The position numbers were made by a program, and so were the translations under genes. Positions 29,619 through 38,277 of a stretch of 64,000 bases of DNA are shown here, piece after piece. The notes under the pieces are model-generated. The model had not been told where the DNA came from. It searched no databases and saw only the letters and a list, made by a program, of their open reading frames with translations. The stretch lies in the NCBI RefSeq assembly GCF_009569385.1, contig NZ_WBOF01000001.1, forward strand, positions 620,001 to 684,000, in the 5' to 3' direction. This DNA is from Streptomyces kaniharaensis (lineage in GTDB: Bacteria; Actinomycetota; Actinomycetes; Streptomycetales; Streptomycetaceae). Each line of letters begins with the position of its first letter. The stretch's first letter is position 1.

Positions 29619-31554
29619 GACCAGCCTGACCGAGCGGCTGCTGCACACCGCCGGCGTCATCGACCGCGTCGGCAGCGTCGACCGCGGTGACACCCAGACC
29701 GACTCGCACGAACTCGAACGCCAGCGCGGCATCACCATCCGGTCCGCGGTGGTGTCCTTCACCGTCGGCGACGTGAAGGTCAATCTCATCGACACTCCCG
29801 GCCACCCGGACTTCATCTCCGAGGTGGAGCGGGCCCTCGGCGCGCTCGACGGCGTGGTGCTCGTCATCTCGGCCGTGGAGGGGGTGCAGGCGCAGACCCG
29901 GCTGCTGATGCGCACGCTGGTCAAGATGCGCATGCCGGTGATCCTCTTCGTCAACAAGATCGACCGCATGGGCGCCCGGTACGCCGACCTGCTGGACGAG
30001 ATCCGCTCCGAGCTCTCGCCCGCCGTCGTGCCGCTGACCAGGGTCGAAGGGCTCGGCACGCCCGGGGCGCGCGCGATCGCCCGGACCGTCGGGCCGGACG
30101 ATCCGGAGTTCGCCGCCGAACTGGCCGACATCCTGGCCGAGCACGGCGACGACTTCCTGGTCCGCTACCTCGACGACGAGGCCTCCCTGACCGCACGGGA
30201 CTACACCAAGGAACTGGCCCGGCAGGCCGGCCAGGCGCAGGTCTACCCGGTGTTCTTCGGCTCGGCCGTGGCCGACGCCGGCATCGGCGCACTCGTCGAC
30301 GGGATCACCAGGCTGTTTCCGGTCAATCACGGTGGCTCCGACGGCACGCTCCACGGCACCGTGTTCAAGATCGAACGCGGTTGGGCGGGCGAGAAGGTCG
30401 CCTACGTGCGGCTGCGGACGGGCACGCTCGGGCCGCGGTCGAAGGTGTCGGTCTTCCGGCGCGACCAGCACGGCGCGGTCGTCGAACTGCCCGGCCGGAC
30501 CACCGTGGTCGAGGTGTTCGACCGGGGCTCCGCGGTGGTGGAGGAGCAGGCCAGGGCGGGTGACATCGCCAAGGTCTGGGGGCTCAAGGGCATCCGGATC
30601 GGCGACCGGCTCGGCTCCGACGAGGGGCTGGACGGCGAGCACCTGTTCGCGCCGCCGAGCCTGGAGACCGTGATCCGGCCGGCCCGGCCCGGTGCGATGC
30701 CCGAACTCTACGACGCGCTGTTGCAGTTGGCCGACCAGGATCCGTTCATCAACGTCCGCAAGGACGACGAGGAGCAGGAGATCTCGGTCTCGCTCTACGG
30801 CGAGGTGCAGAAGGAGGTCATCGCGGCGACCCTCGCCGACGACTACAAGCTGGACGTGGTGTTCGAGGGCACCCGGATCATCTGCGTCGAGCGCCCGATC
30901 GGGGTCGGCGAGTCGGTGGAGGAGATCGACTACCGGAGCAAGACCTTCTTCTGGGCCACGGTCGGCCTGCGGGTCGAACCCGGGGAGCCGGGCTCGGGGA
31001 TCGTCTTCCGCCGGTCGGTGGAGCTCGGCTCGCTGCCGCACGCCTTCCACAAGGCCGTCGAGGAGGCCGTCCGGGCGACCCTGCAGCAGGGGCTGAACGG
31101 CTGGGAGGTGCTGGACATCCTGGTGACGCTGACCCACTCCGGGTTCGCCAGCCCGGTCAGCGCGGCGGGTGACTTCCGCAAGCTCACCCCGCTGGTGCTG
31201 ATGAACGCGCTCAAGCAGGCGGGCACGCAGGTCTTCGAGCCGGTCAACCGGTTCGAGCTGGAGGTGCCGGCCGAGAGTGCCAGCACGGTCCTGCTGAACC
31301 TGGTGGAGTGCGGTGCGACCCCGGAGACGACCCGGGGGCAGGGCAGCAGCTGCCTGGTGGAGGGGACCATTCCGGCCCGCACCGTGCAGGAGTTCGAGCA
31401 GCGGCTGCCAGGGCTGAGCCAGGGCGAGGGTGTGCTGGTGACGCGGTTCCACAGCTTCCAGCCGGCCGTCGGTCCGGTGCCGAGCCGGCGCCGCACCGAC
31501 CTCAACCCGGTGGACCGCAAGGAGTACATGCTGCGGGCGTTCGGCCGCATCTGA
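29572..31554 (+). CDS. ctcC: Tetracycline ribosomal protection protein (OtrA/TetM-type translational GTPase)
   Basis: Self-resistance protein that displaces tetracyclines from the 30S subunit. The 660-residue EF-G paralogue has G1 AHVDAGKTS, the switch-II/G3 motif DTPGHPD, G4 NKID, and EF-G domains II-V; the C-terminal region matches OtrA/TetM rather than EF-G. TTG 29572 is preferred because AGGGGA lies 7-8 bases upstream; GTG 29581 is the alternative. A leader ORF overlaps its start. It is followed by a bidirectional terminator shared with ctcD. Orthologous to otrA of the oxytetracycline cluster. Confidence 0.94.
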   Translation: MSSVNIGILAHVDAGKTSLTERLLHTAGVIDRVGSVDRGDTQTDSHELERQRGITIRSAVVSFTVGDVKVNLIDTPGHPDFISEVERALGALDGVVLVISAVEGVQAQTRLLMRTLVKMRMPVILFVNKIDRMGARYADLLDEIRSELSPAVVPLTRVEGLGTPGARAIARTVGPDDPEFAAELADILAEHGDDFLVRYLDDEASLTARDYTKELARQAGQAQVYPVFFGSAVADAGIGALVDGITRLFPVNHGGSDGTLHGTVFKIERGWAGEKVAYVRLRTGTLGPRSKVSVFRRDQHGAVVELPGRTTVVEVFDRGSAVVEEQARAGDIAKVWGLKGIRIGDRLGSDEGLDGEHLFAPPSLETVIRPARPGAMPELYDALLQLADQDPFINVRKDDEEQEISVSLYGEVQKEVIAATLADDYKLDVVFEGTRIICVERPIGVGESVEEIDYRSKTFFWATVGLRVEPGEPGSGIVFRRSVELGSLPHAFHKAVEEAVRATLQQGLNGWEVLDILVTLTHSGFASPVSAAGDFRKLTPLVLMNALKQAGTQVFEPVNRFELEVPAESASTVLLNLVECGATPETTRGQGSSCLVEGTIPARTVQEFEQRLPGLSQGEGVLVTRFHSFQPAVGPVPSRRRTDLNPVDRKEYMLRAFGRI

Positions 31555-31564
31555 CGTGACGTCA

Positions 31565-31601
31565 CGAGGGCCCGACCACTGCTCCAGTGGTCGGGCCCTC
31601 G
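31565..31601. terminator. Bidirectional terminator between ctcC and ctcD
   Basis: A 17-bp perfect stem (CGAGGGCCCGACCACTG with its complement) and 3-nt loop, placed between two convergent stop codons. Confidence 0.88.
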
Positions 31602-31623
31602 GCCGTCACGGCAATTCCGCGGT

Positions 31624-32394
31624 TCAGTCGAGCAGTGCCACCGCTCGCGTCCAACCCGCCCCCGCCCCCGCGATTTTGACGGGAAAGGCCTGCACGGTGA
31701 ATCCGGTCGGCGCGGGCAGCGCGCCCAGATTGGCCAATCGCTCGATCTGGCAGTATTCCCGCTGACGTCCCGCGAAATGCGCGGGCCACAGCACGGAATG
31801 GTCCCGGGTGCGCCGGAACTCGGAGAGCATGTGCGTGAACGGAGCGTCCAGTCCGAAGGCGTCCGTCCCGATGAGCCGCACCCCGAGGTCGAGCAGGAGG
31901 TTCGTCGCCTCCCCGTCCAGGCCCGCGAATTGGGTGAAGTACTCGGGCGTCCCCACGCGTTGGTCGGCTCCCGTGTGCAGCAGCACGATCTCCCCGGCCT
32001 GCGGGCGGTGGCCGATCTCGTCGAAGGCCCGCCGCAGCCGGTCCGCGCCGATCGTCCCGACCCCCGAGTCGGTGAGGTCGAGGACGACGCCCGGGCCGAT
32101 GAACCACTCCAGCGGCAACTCGTCGATGTGGCGCGGCACTCCGTAGGCGGCCTTGCTGCCGTAGTGCGACGGCGCGTCGACGTGCGTGCCGGTGTGGGTG
32201 GTCAGGGTCAGGGTGTCCAGCGAGAGCAGTTCACCGTCGGGCAGGTCCGCGATGTCGAACTCGATGCCGTGGTTGCGGAGCATGCCCTCGGCCATGTGGC
32301 GCGCGCCGTCGGCCGGCGTCATCACCTCGTGGCGGATGCCGTCCACCTCCCAGGCGCTGCCGTCGATCGTCGAGGAGAGGTCAATGATGCGCAT
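31624..32394 (-). CDS. ctcD: Polyketide cyclase CtcD (OxyN-type, kynurenine-formamidase fold)
   Basis: A 256-residue cyclase-family protein with the metal-binding signature HTGTHVDAP and a downstream LLLDLGVRLIGTDAFGLD segment. Its oxytetracycline counterpart OxyN closes the second (C) ring on the way to the tetracyclic pretetramid skeleton. It is the last gene of the ctcG-D operon and overlaps the ctcE stop by 14 bp. Assignment rests on family and synteny with the oxy cluster. Confidence 0.88.
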   Translation of the reverse strand: MRIIDLSSTIDGSAWEVDGIRHEVMTPADGARHMAEGMLRNHGIEFDIADLPDGELLSLDTLTLTTHTGTHVDAPSHYGSKAAYGVPRHIDELPLEWFIGPGVVLDLTDSGVGTIGADRLRRAFDEIGHRPQAGEIVLLHTGADQRVGTPEYFTQFAGLDGEATNLLLDLGVRLIGTDAFGLDAPFTHMLSEFRRTRDHSVLWPAHFAGRQREYCQIERLANLGALPAPTGFTVQAFPVKIAGAGAGWTRAVALLD

Positions 32395-34006
32395 GCGCGG
32401 CTCCTTCCGGCAGCAGGTCGCAGGCCCGGAGGACGTCGAGGTAGCGGTCCGGACCGCGGTCCCGCGCGGCGAGATGGCCGTCCGGCCTGATCAGCAGGAA
32501 CTCGCCTGGTGCCAGGCCGAGTTCGCGGCGCAGCGTGCCGTCGTGGTCGGGCAGGTCGCCCGGGCCGCCCGCGTCGGCGACCGTGTGGACGGAGACGGCC
32601 GTGCCGAGCAGCCGTTCCACCCGGGCGAGTGCCTCCCGGTGCCCGGTCTGCCCGGCGGCTGCCGGGGTGGCGAGCAACGTCCAGCGGGGGTCGGCGAGTT
32701 CGGTGCAGAGCGCGGACCAGCCGGGGTGCCCGGCCGCCGTCGTCGCGTCGCAGCCCACCCGGTCGCCGGGGGCGAGGCGGCTGGCCGACGCCGGGTCCGG
32801 CCGGGTGAGCGGGCTGTCGGGGTAGGCCAGGGCGAGCCCGCAGAAGCCGCGGATCATCCGGCCCTCGACCTTGCGCCGCAGCGGCGGTATCCGGCGCAGC
32901 ACGGCGGTGCCGACGGTGATCAGGGCCGGGGCCAGGGCGGTGCGCAGCGAGACCAGGGCGGTGGCCGTCCGGGTGGAGCGGAGCAGGACGGCTCCGGTCG
33001 GGACCCGCTCGGCGTCGTAGCTGTCGAGGAGTCCCGGTCCGGCGTGGCCGCGGATCACGTCGGCGAGCTTCCAGGCGAGGTTGTAGGCGTCCTGGATGCC
33101 GCTGTTCATGCCCTGCCCGGAGGCCGGGCTGTGCACGTGGGCGGCGTCTCCGGCCAGGAAGCAGCGGCCCTCGCGCATCCTGGTGATCTGGCGCTGCTGG
33201 ACGGTGAAGACGGAGAGCCAGGTGGGGGTGCCGACCTCGACCGGGCGGCGGAGCGCCCGGCCGATCTTGTCGGCCAGGCGCCGCCGGACCAGCTCGGGGT
33301 CGTCGGCGCCGTCGGTGTCGACGGTGTCGACCACGCGCCACTTGCCGGGCTCGGGGAACGGGACGAGCAGCAGGGTGCCGGGGTCGGTGTGCAGCAGGTG
33401 GTTGCTGTCCGACGGCAGGTCGGCGTCGAGGGTGACGTCGGCGTTGAGCCAGACCTCGGTGGAGTCTCCGATCAGGCGCATGCCGAGCTGCTTGCGCACG
33501 GTACTGCGGCCGCCGTCGGCGCCGATCAGCCAGGGCACCCGGGCTTCCTCGGTGCGCCCGTCGGCATGGCGGAGGGTGACGAGCGCGGCGTCGGTCTCGG
33601 GGTGCAGGGCGGTCAGTTCGACGCCCCATTCGACGGTGACGCCGAGTTCGGCGACGCGCTCGCGCAGCACCTGCTCGGTGACCACCTGGTCGACCATCAG
33701 GCTGAACGGGTAACGGGTGGGCAGGGAACGGTAGTTGGTGTCGAAGCGGACGAGGGTCCGGCCGCGTCGGTGCATGGTGAAGTGGGTGACCCGCCGGCCC
33801 AGGGGCAGCAGCCGGTCGACGGCCCCCATCTGGTCGAGCACCTCCATGGTCCGGGCGTGCACCGCCAGGGCGCGGCTGCTGGTCGCCGGGCCGGAGGCGG
33901 CGTCGATCAGCCGGACCGGCACGCCGCGCCGGGCGAGTTCGTGCGCCGCGGTGAGGCCGACCGGGCCGGCGCCGGCGATCAGGATGGCCGGGGCCGGGTC
34001 AGCCAC
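32381..34006 (-). CDS. ctcE: FAD-dependent oxygenase CtcE (OxyL-type, C4/C12a hydroxylation)
   Basis: A 541-residue aromatic-polyketide hydroxylase with the FAD motif ILIAGAGPVGLTAAHELA, the DG motif LIGADGGRSTVRK and the second FAD/ribityl motif FLAGDAAHVHSPASGQGMN. A thioredoxin-like C-terminal domain follows. Its orthologue OxyL adds oxygen at C4 and C12a of 6-methylpretetramid to give the 4-keto intermediate. GTG 34006 is chosen (GAGGAAC upstream); it overlaps the ctcF stop by 8 bp. Confidence 0.9.
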   Translation of the reverse strand: MADPAPAILIAGAGPVGLTAAHELARRGVPVRLIDAASGPATSSRALAVHARTMEVLDQMGAVDRLLPLGRRVTHFTMHRRGRTLVRFDTNYRSLPTRYPFSLMVDQVVTEQVLRERVAELGVTVEWGVELTALHPETDAALVTLRHADGRTEEARVPWLIGADGGRSTVRKQLGMRLIGDSTEVWLNADVTLDADLPSDSNHLLHTDPGTLLLVPFPEPGKWRVVDTVDTDGADDPELVRRRLADKIGRALRRPVEVGTPTWLSVFTVQQRQITRMREGRCFLAGDAAHVHSPASGQGMNSGIQDAYNLAWKLADVIRGHAGPGLLDSYDAERVPTGAVLLRSTRTATALVSLRTALAPALITVGTAVLRRIPPLRRKVEGRMIRGFCGLALAYPDSPLTRPDPASASRLAPGDRVGCDATTAAGHPGWSALCTELADPRWTLLATPAAAGQTGHREALARVERLLGTAVSVHTVADAGGPGDLPDHDGTLRRELGLAPGEFLLIRPDGHLAARDRGPDRYLDVLRACDLLPEGAAHAHH

Positions 34007-34937
34007 GGCGTTCCTCGGCGAACCGCTTGGCGAGCCCGAGGGTCGCGCGGCTGTTGCCGCCGGCGGCATCCCGGATGAAGCGGCGGGCGGTGGCGGTGGT
34101 GGCGTCCGGGCCGAGGACGGCGGGGATCGCCTCCGGGTTGAGGACGACGGCGTGCCAGGAGGTGACCCGTACGCCGTGCTCGGTCGGCTCGACGGTCCAG
34201 CGGCCGGTGTGCGCGGCCATCATGGAGGGGGTGCGCAGCTGCTTGTAGGTGATGTCGGTGTCCGGGAAGCAGATCCGGACGGACTCGGTGGTGTGCTCGG
34301 AGCCGTCGGCGGTGCGGGTGTCCATCGCCATGTGCTGGATGCCGCCGGCTTCCTCGCGCAGGTCGAGCCGGGCGACGTGGGGCAGCCGGGTGGGCCAGGC
34401 GGCGGCGTCGTGGAGGAAGTCGTAGACCGTGTCCGGGGCGGCGTCGACCAGCACCGAGTCCTCGAACTCGAATTCCAGGTCGGCGAGTTGGGTCCAGCGC
34501 TCGGCGAGGGACTTGATGTTGCCGAGTTCGCTGCGGCTGTTGCGGTCGGTCGCCTCGGTGATCCAGCGCAGGCCCTGCGGGTCGTCGTCGAGCGCGCTGA
34601 ACTCGTGGGTGAGGGTGAGGGTGGCGCCGCCGGGGCGTTCGGTGACGTGCCACTCCCCCGCCATCGAGGCGACCGGGGGCGAGGAGACCTCCTGGCGGAA
34701 GCCGATCCGGCGGCGGTCGGCGTCGAGGTCGCGGCGGGAGGTCCACTGCTTGACCTCGCCGTTGGCCCGGGCCCAGATCCGCAGGCGTTCGGCGCCGGGT
34801 GCGAGCTCCGTGCGCTCGACGTGGAGGGTGGGCGTGAAGCGCCGCGGCCAGGCCTCGGCGTCGGCGATGACGGTGTAGACGACGTCGGCGGGGGCGTCGA
34901 TGTCGATCTCGTGCGTGGTGTGCTGGGTGGTGGTCAT
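33999..34937 (-). CDS. ctcF: Didomain aromatase/cyclase CtcF (OxyK-type)
   Basis: A 312-residue protein with two StAR/Bet v1-like polyketide cyclase domains (about 1-150 and 155-305), each starting with the same pattern (EIDIDAPADVVYTVIADAEAWP; VLVDAAPDTVYDFLHDAAAWP). Didomain ARO/CYCs act on C9-reduced chains and aromatise the first ring; OxyK does this for tetracyclines. Second gene of the ctcG-D operon, 43 bp after the ketoreductase. Confidence 0.9.
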   Translation of the reverse strand: MTTTQHTTHEIDIDAPADVVYTVIADAEAWPRRFTPTLHVERTELAPGAERLRIWARANGEVKQWTSRRDLDADRRRIGFRQEVSSPPVASMAGEWHVTERPGGATLTLTHEFSALDDDPQGLRWITEATDRNSRSELGNIKSLAERWTQLADLEFEFEDSVLVDAAPDTVYDFLHDAAAWPTRLPHVARLDLREEAGGIQHMAMDTRTADGSEHTTESVRICFPDTDITYKQLRTPSMMAAHTGRWTVEPTEHGVRVTSWHAVVLNPEAIPAVLGPDATTATARRFIRDAAGGNSRATLGLAKRFAEERRG

Positions 34938-34980
34938 GTGTCGGACCGGCCTTCCGTCTGCGGGGTGGGTGGGATGCGGC

Positions 34981-35769
34981 TCAGTAGATGCCGAGGCCGC
35001 CGCAGACGTTGATCGCCTGCGCGGTGATGGAGGCGGCGGCGGGCGTGGTCAGGTAGTCGACCATGCCGGCCACCTCCTCGGCGGTGGAGTAGCGGCCGAG
35101 CGGGATCTTCTGCTCGAACCGCGCGAGCACGTCCTCCTCGGTGGTCTCCCAGGTGTTGGCGTACGCCTGGCGGACCCGCACGGCCATCGGGGTCTCGACG
35201 TAGCCCGGGCAGACCGCGTTGACGGTGGTGCCGGTGGCGGCGAGCTCCTTGGCGAGCGCCTTGGTGAAGCCGATGACGCCGGCCTTCGAGGCCGAGTACG
35301 GGGCCCCGAGCGGGACGCCCTGCTTGCCGCCGGTGGAGGCGACGGTGATGATCCGCCCGTGGCCGGCCGCCTCCATGCCGCCGGTGGTGAGCACCTCGCG
35401 GGTGACCCTGAAGACGCTGGTGAGGTTGGTCTCGATCACGTCCTGCCAGAGCTCGTCGGTGATGGTGGACGTGACGCCGCCGCCGTTGCGTCCGGCGTTG
35501 TTGACGAGCACGCCGATCGGGCCGTAGCGCTCCACCGCGGCCCGGACCGCCTTCGTGACGTCCTCCTGGTAGCGGACGTCGGCCGCCAGGCCGTCCACCT
35601 CCAGGCCCTCGCCGCGCAGCCGGGTGACCGTCTCGGCGACGGCCTGCGGGGTGCGGGCGCAGATGAAGACGCGCAGCCCGCGCCGGGCCAGCCGGACGGT
35701 GCTGGCCAGTCCGATACCGCTGGTCGCCCCCGTCACCAGGGCGACTTCACCGGTTGTCACCGTGCTCAT
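34981..35769 (-). CDS. ctcG: Polyketide C9-type ketoreductase CtcG (OxyJ-type)
   Basis: Reduces one keto group of the nascent polyketide with NADPH. The 262-residue SDR has the cofactor motif TGATSGIG, NNAG, catalytic Ser in TVASTGG and the YSASK active-site motif. The C-terminal NVCGGLGIY is typical of type II PKS ketoreductases. ATG 35769 has AGGAG 8-9 bases upstream. It is the first gene of operon ctcG-D and has its own SARP-type promoter box. Confidence 0.92.
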   Translation of the reverse strand: MSTVTTGEVALVTGATSGIGLASTVRLARRGLRVFICARTPQAVAETVTRLRGEGLEVDGLAADVRYQEDVTKAVRAAVERYGPIGVLVNNAGRNGGGVTSTITDELWQDVIETNLTSVFRVTREVLTTGGMEAAGHGRIITVASTGGKQGVPLGAPYSASKAGVIGFTKALAKELAATGTTVNAVCPGYVETPMAVRVRQAYANTWETTEEDVLARFEQKIPLGRYSTAEEVAGMVDYLTTPAAASITAQAINVCGGLGIY

Positions 35770-35827
35770 CGCATCGATCTCCTGTCTCGCTCGCGAATCC
35801 CGGGCCCGTCCTCCGAGCCCTGGCCCG

Positions 35828-35859
35828 ACCCTGCCCGGCCGGCTTCGACTGCGCTTCGA
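35828..35859 (-). promoter_or_regulatory. CtcB (SARP) box and -10 of ctcG-D
   Basis: On the minus strand TCGAAGC-N4-TCGAAGC (perfect 7-mers, 11-bp period) is followed by 8 bp and a -10 CAGGGT. This is the best repeat pair of the cluster. Confidence 0.7.
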
Positions 35860-35881
35860 GCGGGCCCGGCACGCCGCCGGC

Positions 35882-35913
35882 TCCAACGGGATTCGAAACG
35901 GGGGTGGGAGCGT
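35882..35913 (+). promoter_or_regulatory. CtcB (SARP) box and -10 of ctcH-K
   Basis: TCCAACG-N4-TCGAAAC, 8 bp, then -10 GAGCGT; the ctcH start is 43 bp further on. Confidence 0.65.
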
Positions 35914-35955
35914 CGGCGCTGCCCAACCACCCAACTATCCGAGGAGGCCCGGAGC

Positions 35956-36372
35956 ATGACCGGATCGCTCTACGAGGAGGTCCAGCACTTCTACGGGCGG
36001 CAGATGCGCCACCTGGACGAGGGCGAGGTCACCGAGTGGGCCGCGACCTTCACCGAGGACGGCGTGTTCGCCGCCAACGCCCGCCCGCACCCGCAGGAGG
36101 GGCGCGGCGCGATCGAGCAGGGCGCGCGTGAGGCCGCGGAGCGCCTGGCAGCCGCCGGGGTCCAGCACCGGCACTGGCTCGGGATGCTGGAGGTCGACGA
36201 GCAGCCGGACGGCACCGTGCTGGCCAGGACGTACGCCCTGATCGTCGCGACGCCCAAGGGCGGCTCGGCCGCGGTGCATCTGAGCTGCAGCTGCGAGGAC
36301 CGGCTGGTGCGGGTGGCCGGAGAGCTGAAGGTCCGCCACCGCCAGGTGTACCGGGACGACCTGCCCGCCTGA
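35956..36372 (+). CDS. ctcH: SnoaL/NTF2-like protein CtcH (OxyI-type)
   Basis: A 138-residue NTF2-fold protein (SLYEEVQHFYGRQMRHLDEG start) resembling ring-hydroxylating dioxygenase beta subunits and SnoaL-like cyclases. AGGAGG lies close to ATG 35956. Position matches OxyI of the oxytetracycline cluster, whose exact step is not settled; a role in late ring closure or as an oxygenase helper is possible. First gene of ctcH-K. Confidence 0.75.
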   Translation: MTGSLYEEVQHFYGRQMRHLDEGEVTEWAATFTEDGVFAANARPHPQEGRGAIEQGAREAAERLAAAGVQHRHWLGMLEVDEQPDGTVLARTYALIVATPKGGSAAVHLSCSCEDRLVRVAGELKVRHRQVYRDDLPA

Positions 36373-36384
36373 GAGGAGGCCGCC

Positions 36385-37938
36385 GTGGACCTCCCACGGG
36401 ACAGTACGACCTTCGGTCCGCCCCTGGACGGCGTGGCCGAGCTGATCGGCGGGCCCCGGATCGACGACCTGCTCCGGCGCGCCGCCGGGCGGACGCCGCG
36501 TCACCCGGCCCTGGTCGCCGACTGCCTGGTGCTCGACCACGCGGGCCTGGACCAGCGGGTGACCGACTGCGCCGAGGCGCTGCGCGGCGCCTTCGGCGGC
36601 CCCGGCACGGTGATCGCGATCGCCGCCGAGCTGACCGTCGAGTTCGCGGTCACGTTCCTGGGCATCTCGCGCTCCGGGAACACCAGTGCCATGTTCAACC
36701 CGCTCGTCCCGGACGACACCCTGGTGCACGTCCTCAACTCCTGCGGTGCGCGGGCGGCCGTGCTGTCGCCCCGGATGCACCGGCGTATCGCGGCGCTGCG
36801 CCCCCGGCTGCCGCTGCTGCGGCAGCTCGTGGTGACCGCCGACGCCGGTGACGGCACGCCCGTCCTCGGCGAGCTGGAGCGGGCCGCCGTCCCGGCCGGC
36901 GAGGTGGTGGAGACCGCCTGCCTGCAGTTCACCAGCGGCACCACGGGCGCGCCGAAGACGGTGCGGCTGAGCCACCGCAACCTGCTGGTGAACGCGGCGC
37001 AGTCGGCGCACGCCCACCGGCTGGCGGCGGACTCCGTCTCGCTCAACAACCTGCCCTCGTTCCACCTCATGCACCTGAACACCGCGCTCGCCGTCGGTGC
37101 GACGCACGTGCTCTGCCCTGAGGAGGACCGGGAGGCGCTGGTGGGGCTGGCCCGCACCTGGCGGGCCTCGCACCTGTACAGCCTGCCGGTGCGGCTGTCC
37201 CGCCTCGCCGGGGACGAGCGTCTGCCCGGCTTCCGGATCCCGTCGCTGCGCGCGGTGCTGTCCGGGGGCTCGGCGCTGCCGCCCCGGACGACGGTGGCCC
37301 TGTCGGAGCACTTCGGTGTTCCGGTGGTCCAGGGCTACGGCCTCGCCGAGACCTCCCCGTCGACCCACTTCGACCTGCCGGAGGGGCCGACCGTCGGCTC
37401 CAGCGGGCCGCCGGTCGCCGGGACGGCCTGCCGGATCGTCGACGTGCGCACCGGCGCGGTGCTGCCGATCGGCGAGCGCGGCGAGATCCAGGTCCGGGGT
37501 CCGCAGCTGATGCTGGGCTACCTGGGCGACTCGCCCGCCGACGCCGTCGACGCGGACGGCTGGTTCCGCACCGGCGACGTCGGCCGGATCGACGAGGCGG
37601 GCCGGCTGTTCGTCGTCGACCGGATCAAGGACGTCTTCAAGTGCGACAACTGGCTGGTGTCGCCGACCGAGATCGAGCGGGTGCTGATGCGCCATCCGGC
37701 CGTCGCCGACTGCGTGGTCTTCGACCACCCCGACGAGCTGAGCGGTGCCGTCGCCGTCGGGCTCGTCGTGCCGCGCGGCGAGGGCGTCGACCCGGCCGCC
37801 CTGGCCGAGTTCGCCAACGCGCGACTCCCCTACTACGAGCACCTGCGGCAGCTGCGGCTGGTGGAGAGCATTCCGCGCTCCGCCACCGGCAAGGTCCAGC
37901 GGCGCGAGCTGCGCGACCGGCTGTTCGGCTCCCTCTGA
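36385..37938 (+). CDS. ctcI: AMP-dependent acyl-CoA ligase CtcI (OxyH-type)
   Basis: A 517-residue ANL ligase with P-loop FTSGTTGAPKTVRLSH, adenylate motif YGLAETSPSTHF, hinge FRTGDVGRIDEAGRLFVVDR and C-terminal catalytic Lys in PRSATGKVQRRE. The oxytetracycline homologue OxyH was proposed to help supply the malonamate starter, though it is reported as not strictly needed. GTG 36385 follows GAGAGGAGG. Second gene of ctcH-K, 12 bp after ctcH. Confidence 0.86.
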   Translation: MDLPRDSTTFGPPLDGVAELIGGPRIDDLLRRAAGRTPRHPALVADCLVLDHAGLDQRVTDCAEALRGAFGGPGTVIAIAAELTVEFAVTFLGISRSGNTSAMFNPLVPDDTLVHVLNSCGARAAVLSPRMHRRIAALRPRLPLLRQLVVTADAGDGTPVLGELERAAVPAGEVVETACLQFTSGTTGAPKTVRLSHRNLLVNAAQSAHAHRLAADSVSLNNLPSFHLMHLNTALAVGATHVLCPEEDREALVGLARTWRASHLYSLPVRLSRLAGDERLPGFRIPSLRAVLSGGSALPPRTTVALSEHFGVPVVQGYGLAETSPSTHFDLPEGPTVGSSGPPVAGTACRIVDVRTGAVLPIGERGEIQVRGPQLMLGYLGDSPADAVDADGWFRTGDVGRIDEAGRLFVVDRIKDVFKCDNWLVSPTEIERVLMRHPAVADCVVFDHPDELSGAVAVGLVVPRGEGVDPAALAEFANARLPYYEHLRQLRLVESIPRSATGKVQRRELRDRLFGSL

Positions 37939-37974
37939 CCCCGCACCACCCACACCATTTATTGGAGGACAACC

Positions 37975-38265
37975 GTGTTCACCTTCATCAACCGCTTCAC
38001 CGTCACCGGGGACGTCGCCCAGTTCGAGACGCTCGTCGGTGAGATCAGCGACTTCATGAGCACCCAGCCCGGGTTCCGCTCGCACCGGCTGTACCGGTCG
38101 GCCGCGGACGCCTCGGTGTACGTCGAGACCGCCGAGTGGGACGACGCGGCCTCGCACAAGGCGGCGACCGGCTCGCCGGAGTTCCGCTCGCGGGTCGGCA
38201 AGGTGATGGGCCTCGCCCAAGCCGAGCCGGCCCCGTTCGACCTGATCGCGCAGCACGGCGCCTGA
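37975..38265 (+). CDS. ctcJ: Antibiotic biosynthesis monooxygenase-fold protein CtcJ (OxyG-type)
   Basis: A 96-residue ferredoxin-like ABM-domain protein (FTFINRFTVTGDVAQFETLVGE; RSHRLYRS; FDLIAQHGA). Small cofactor-free quinone-forming monooxygenases share this fold. Its position matches OxyG. GTG 37975 has TTGGAGGA upstream. The exact step in tetracycline assembly is not established. Confidence 0.78.
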   Translation: MFTFINRFTVTGDVAQFETLVGEISDFMSTQPGFRSHRLYRSAADASVYVETAEWDDAASHKAATGSPEFRSRVGKVMGLAQAEPAPFDLIAQHGA

Positions 38266-38277
38266 GAGGAGCAGACC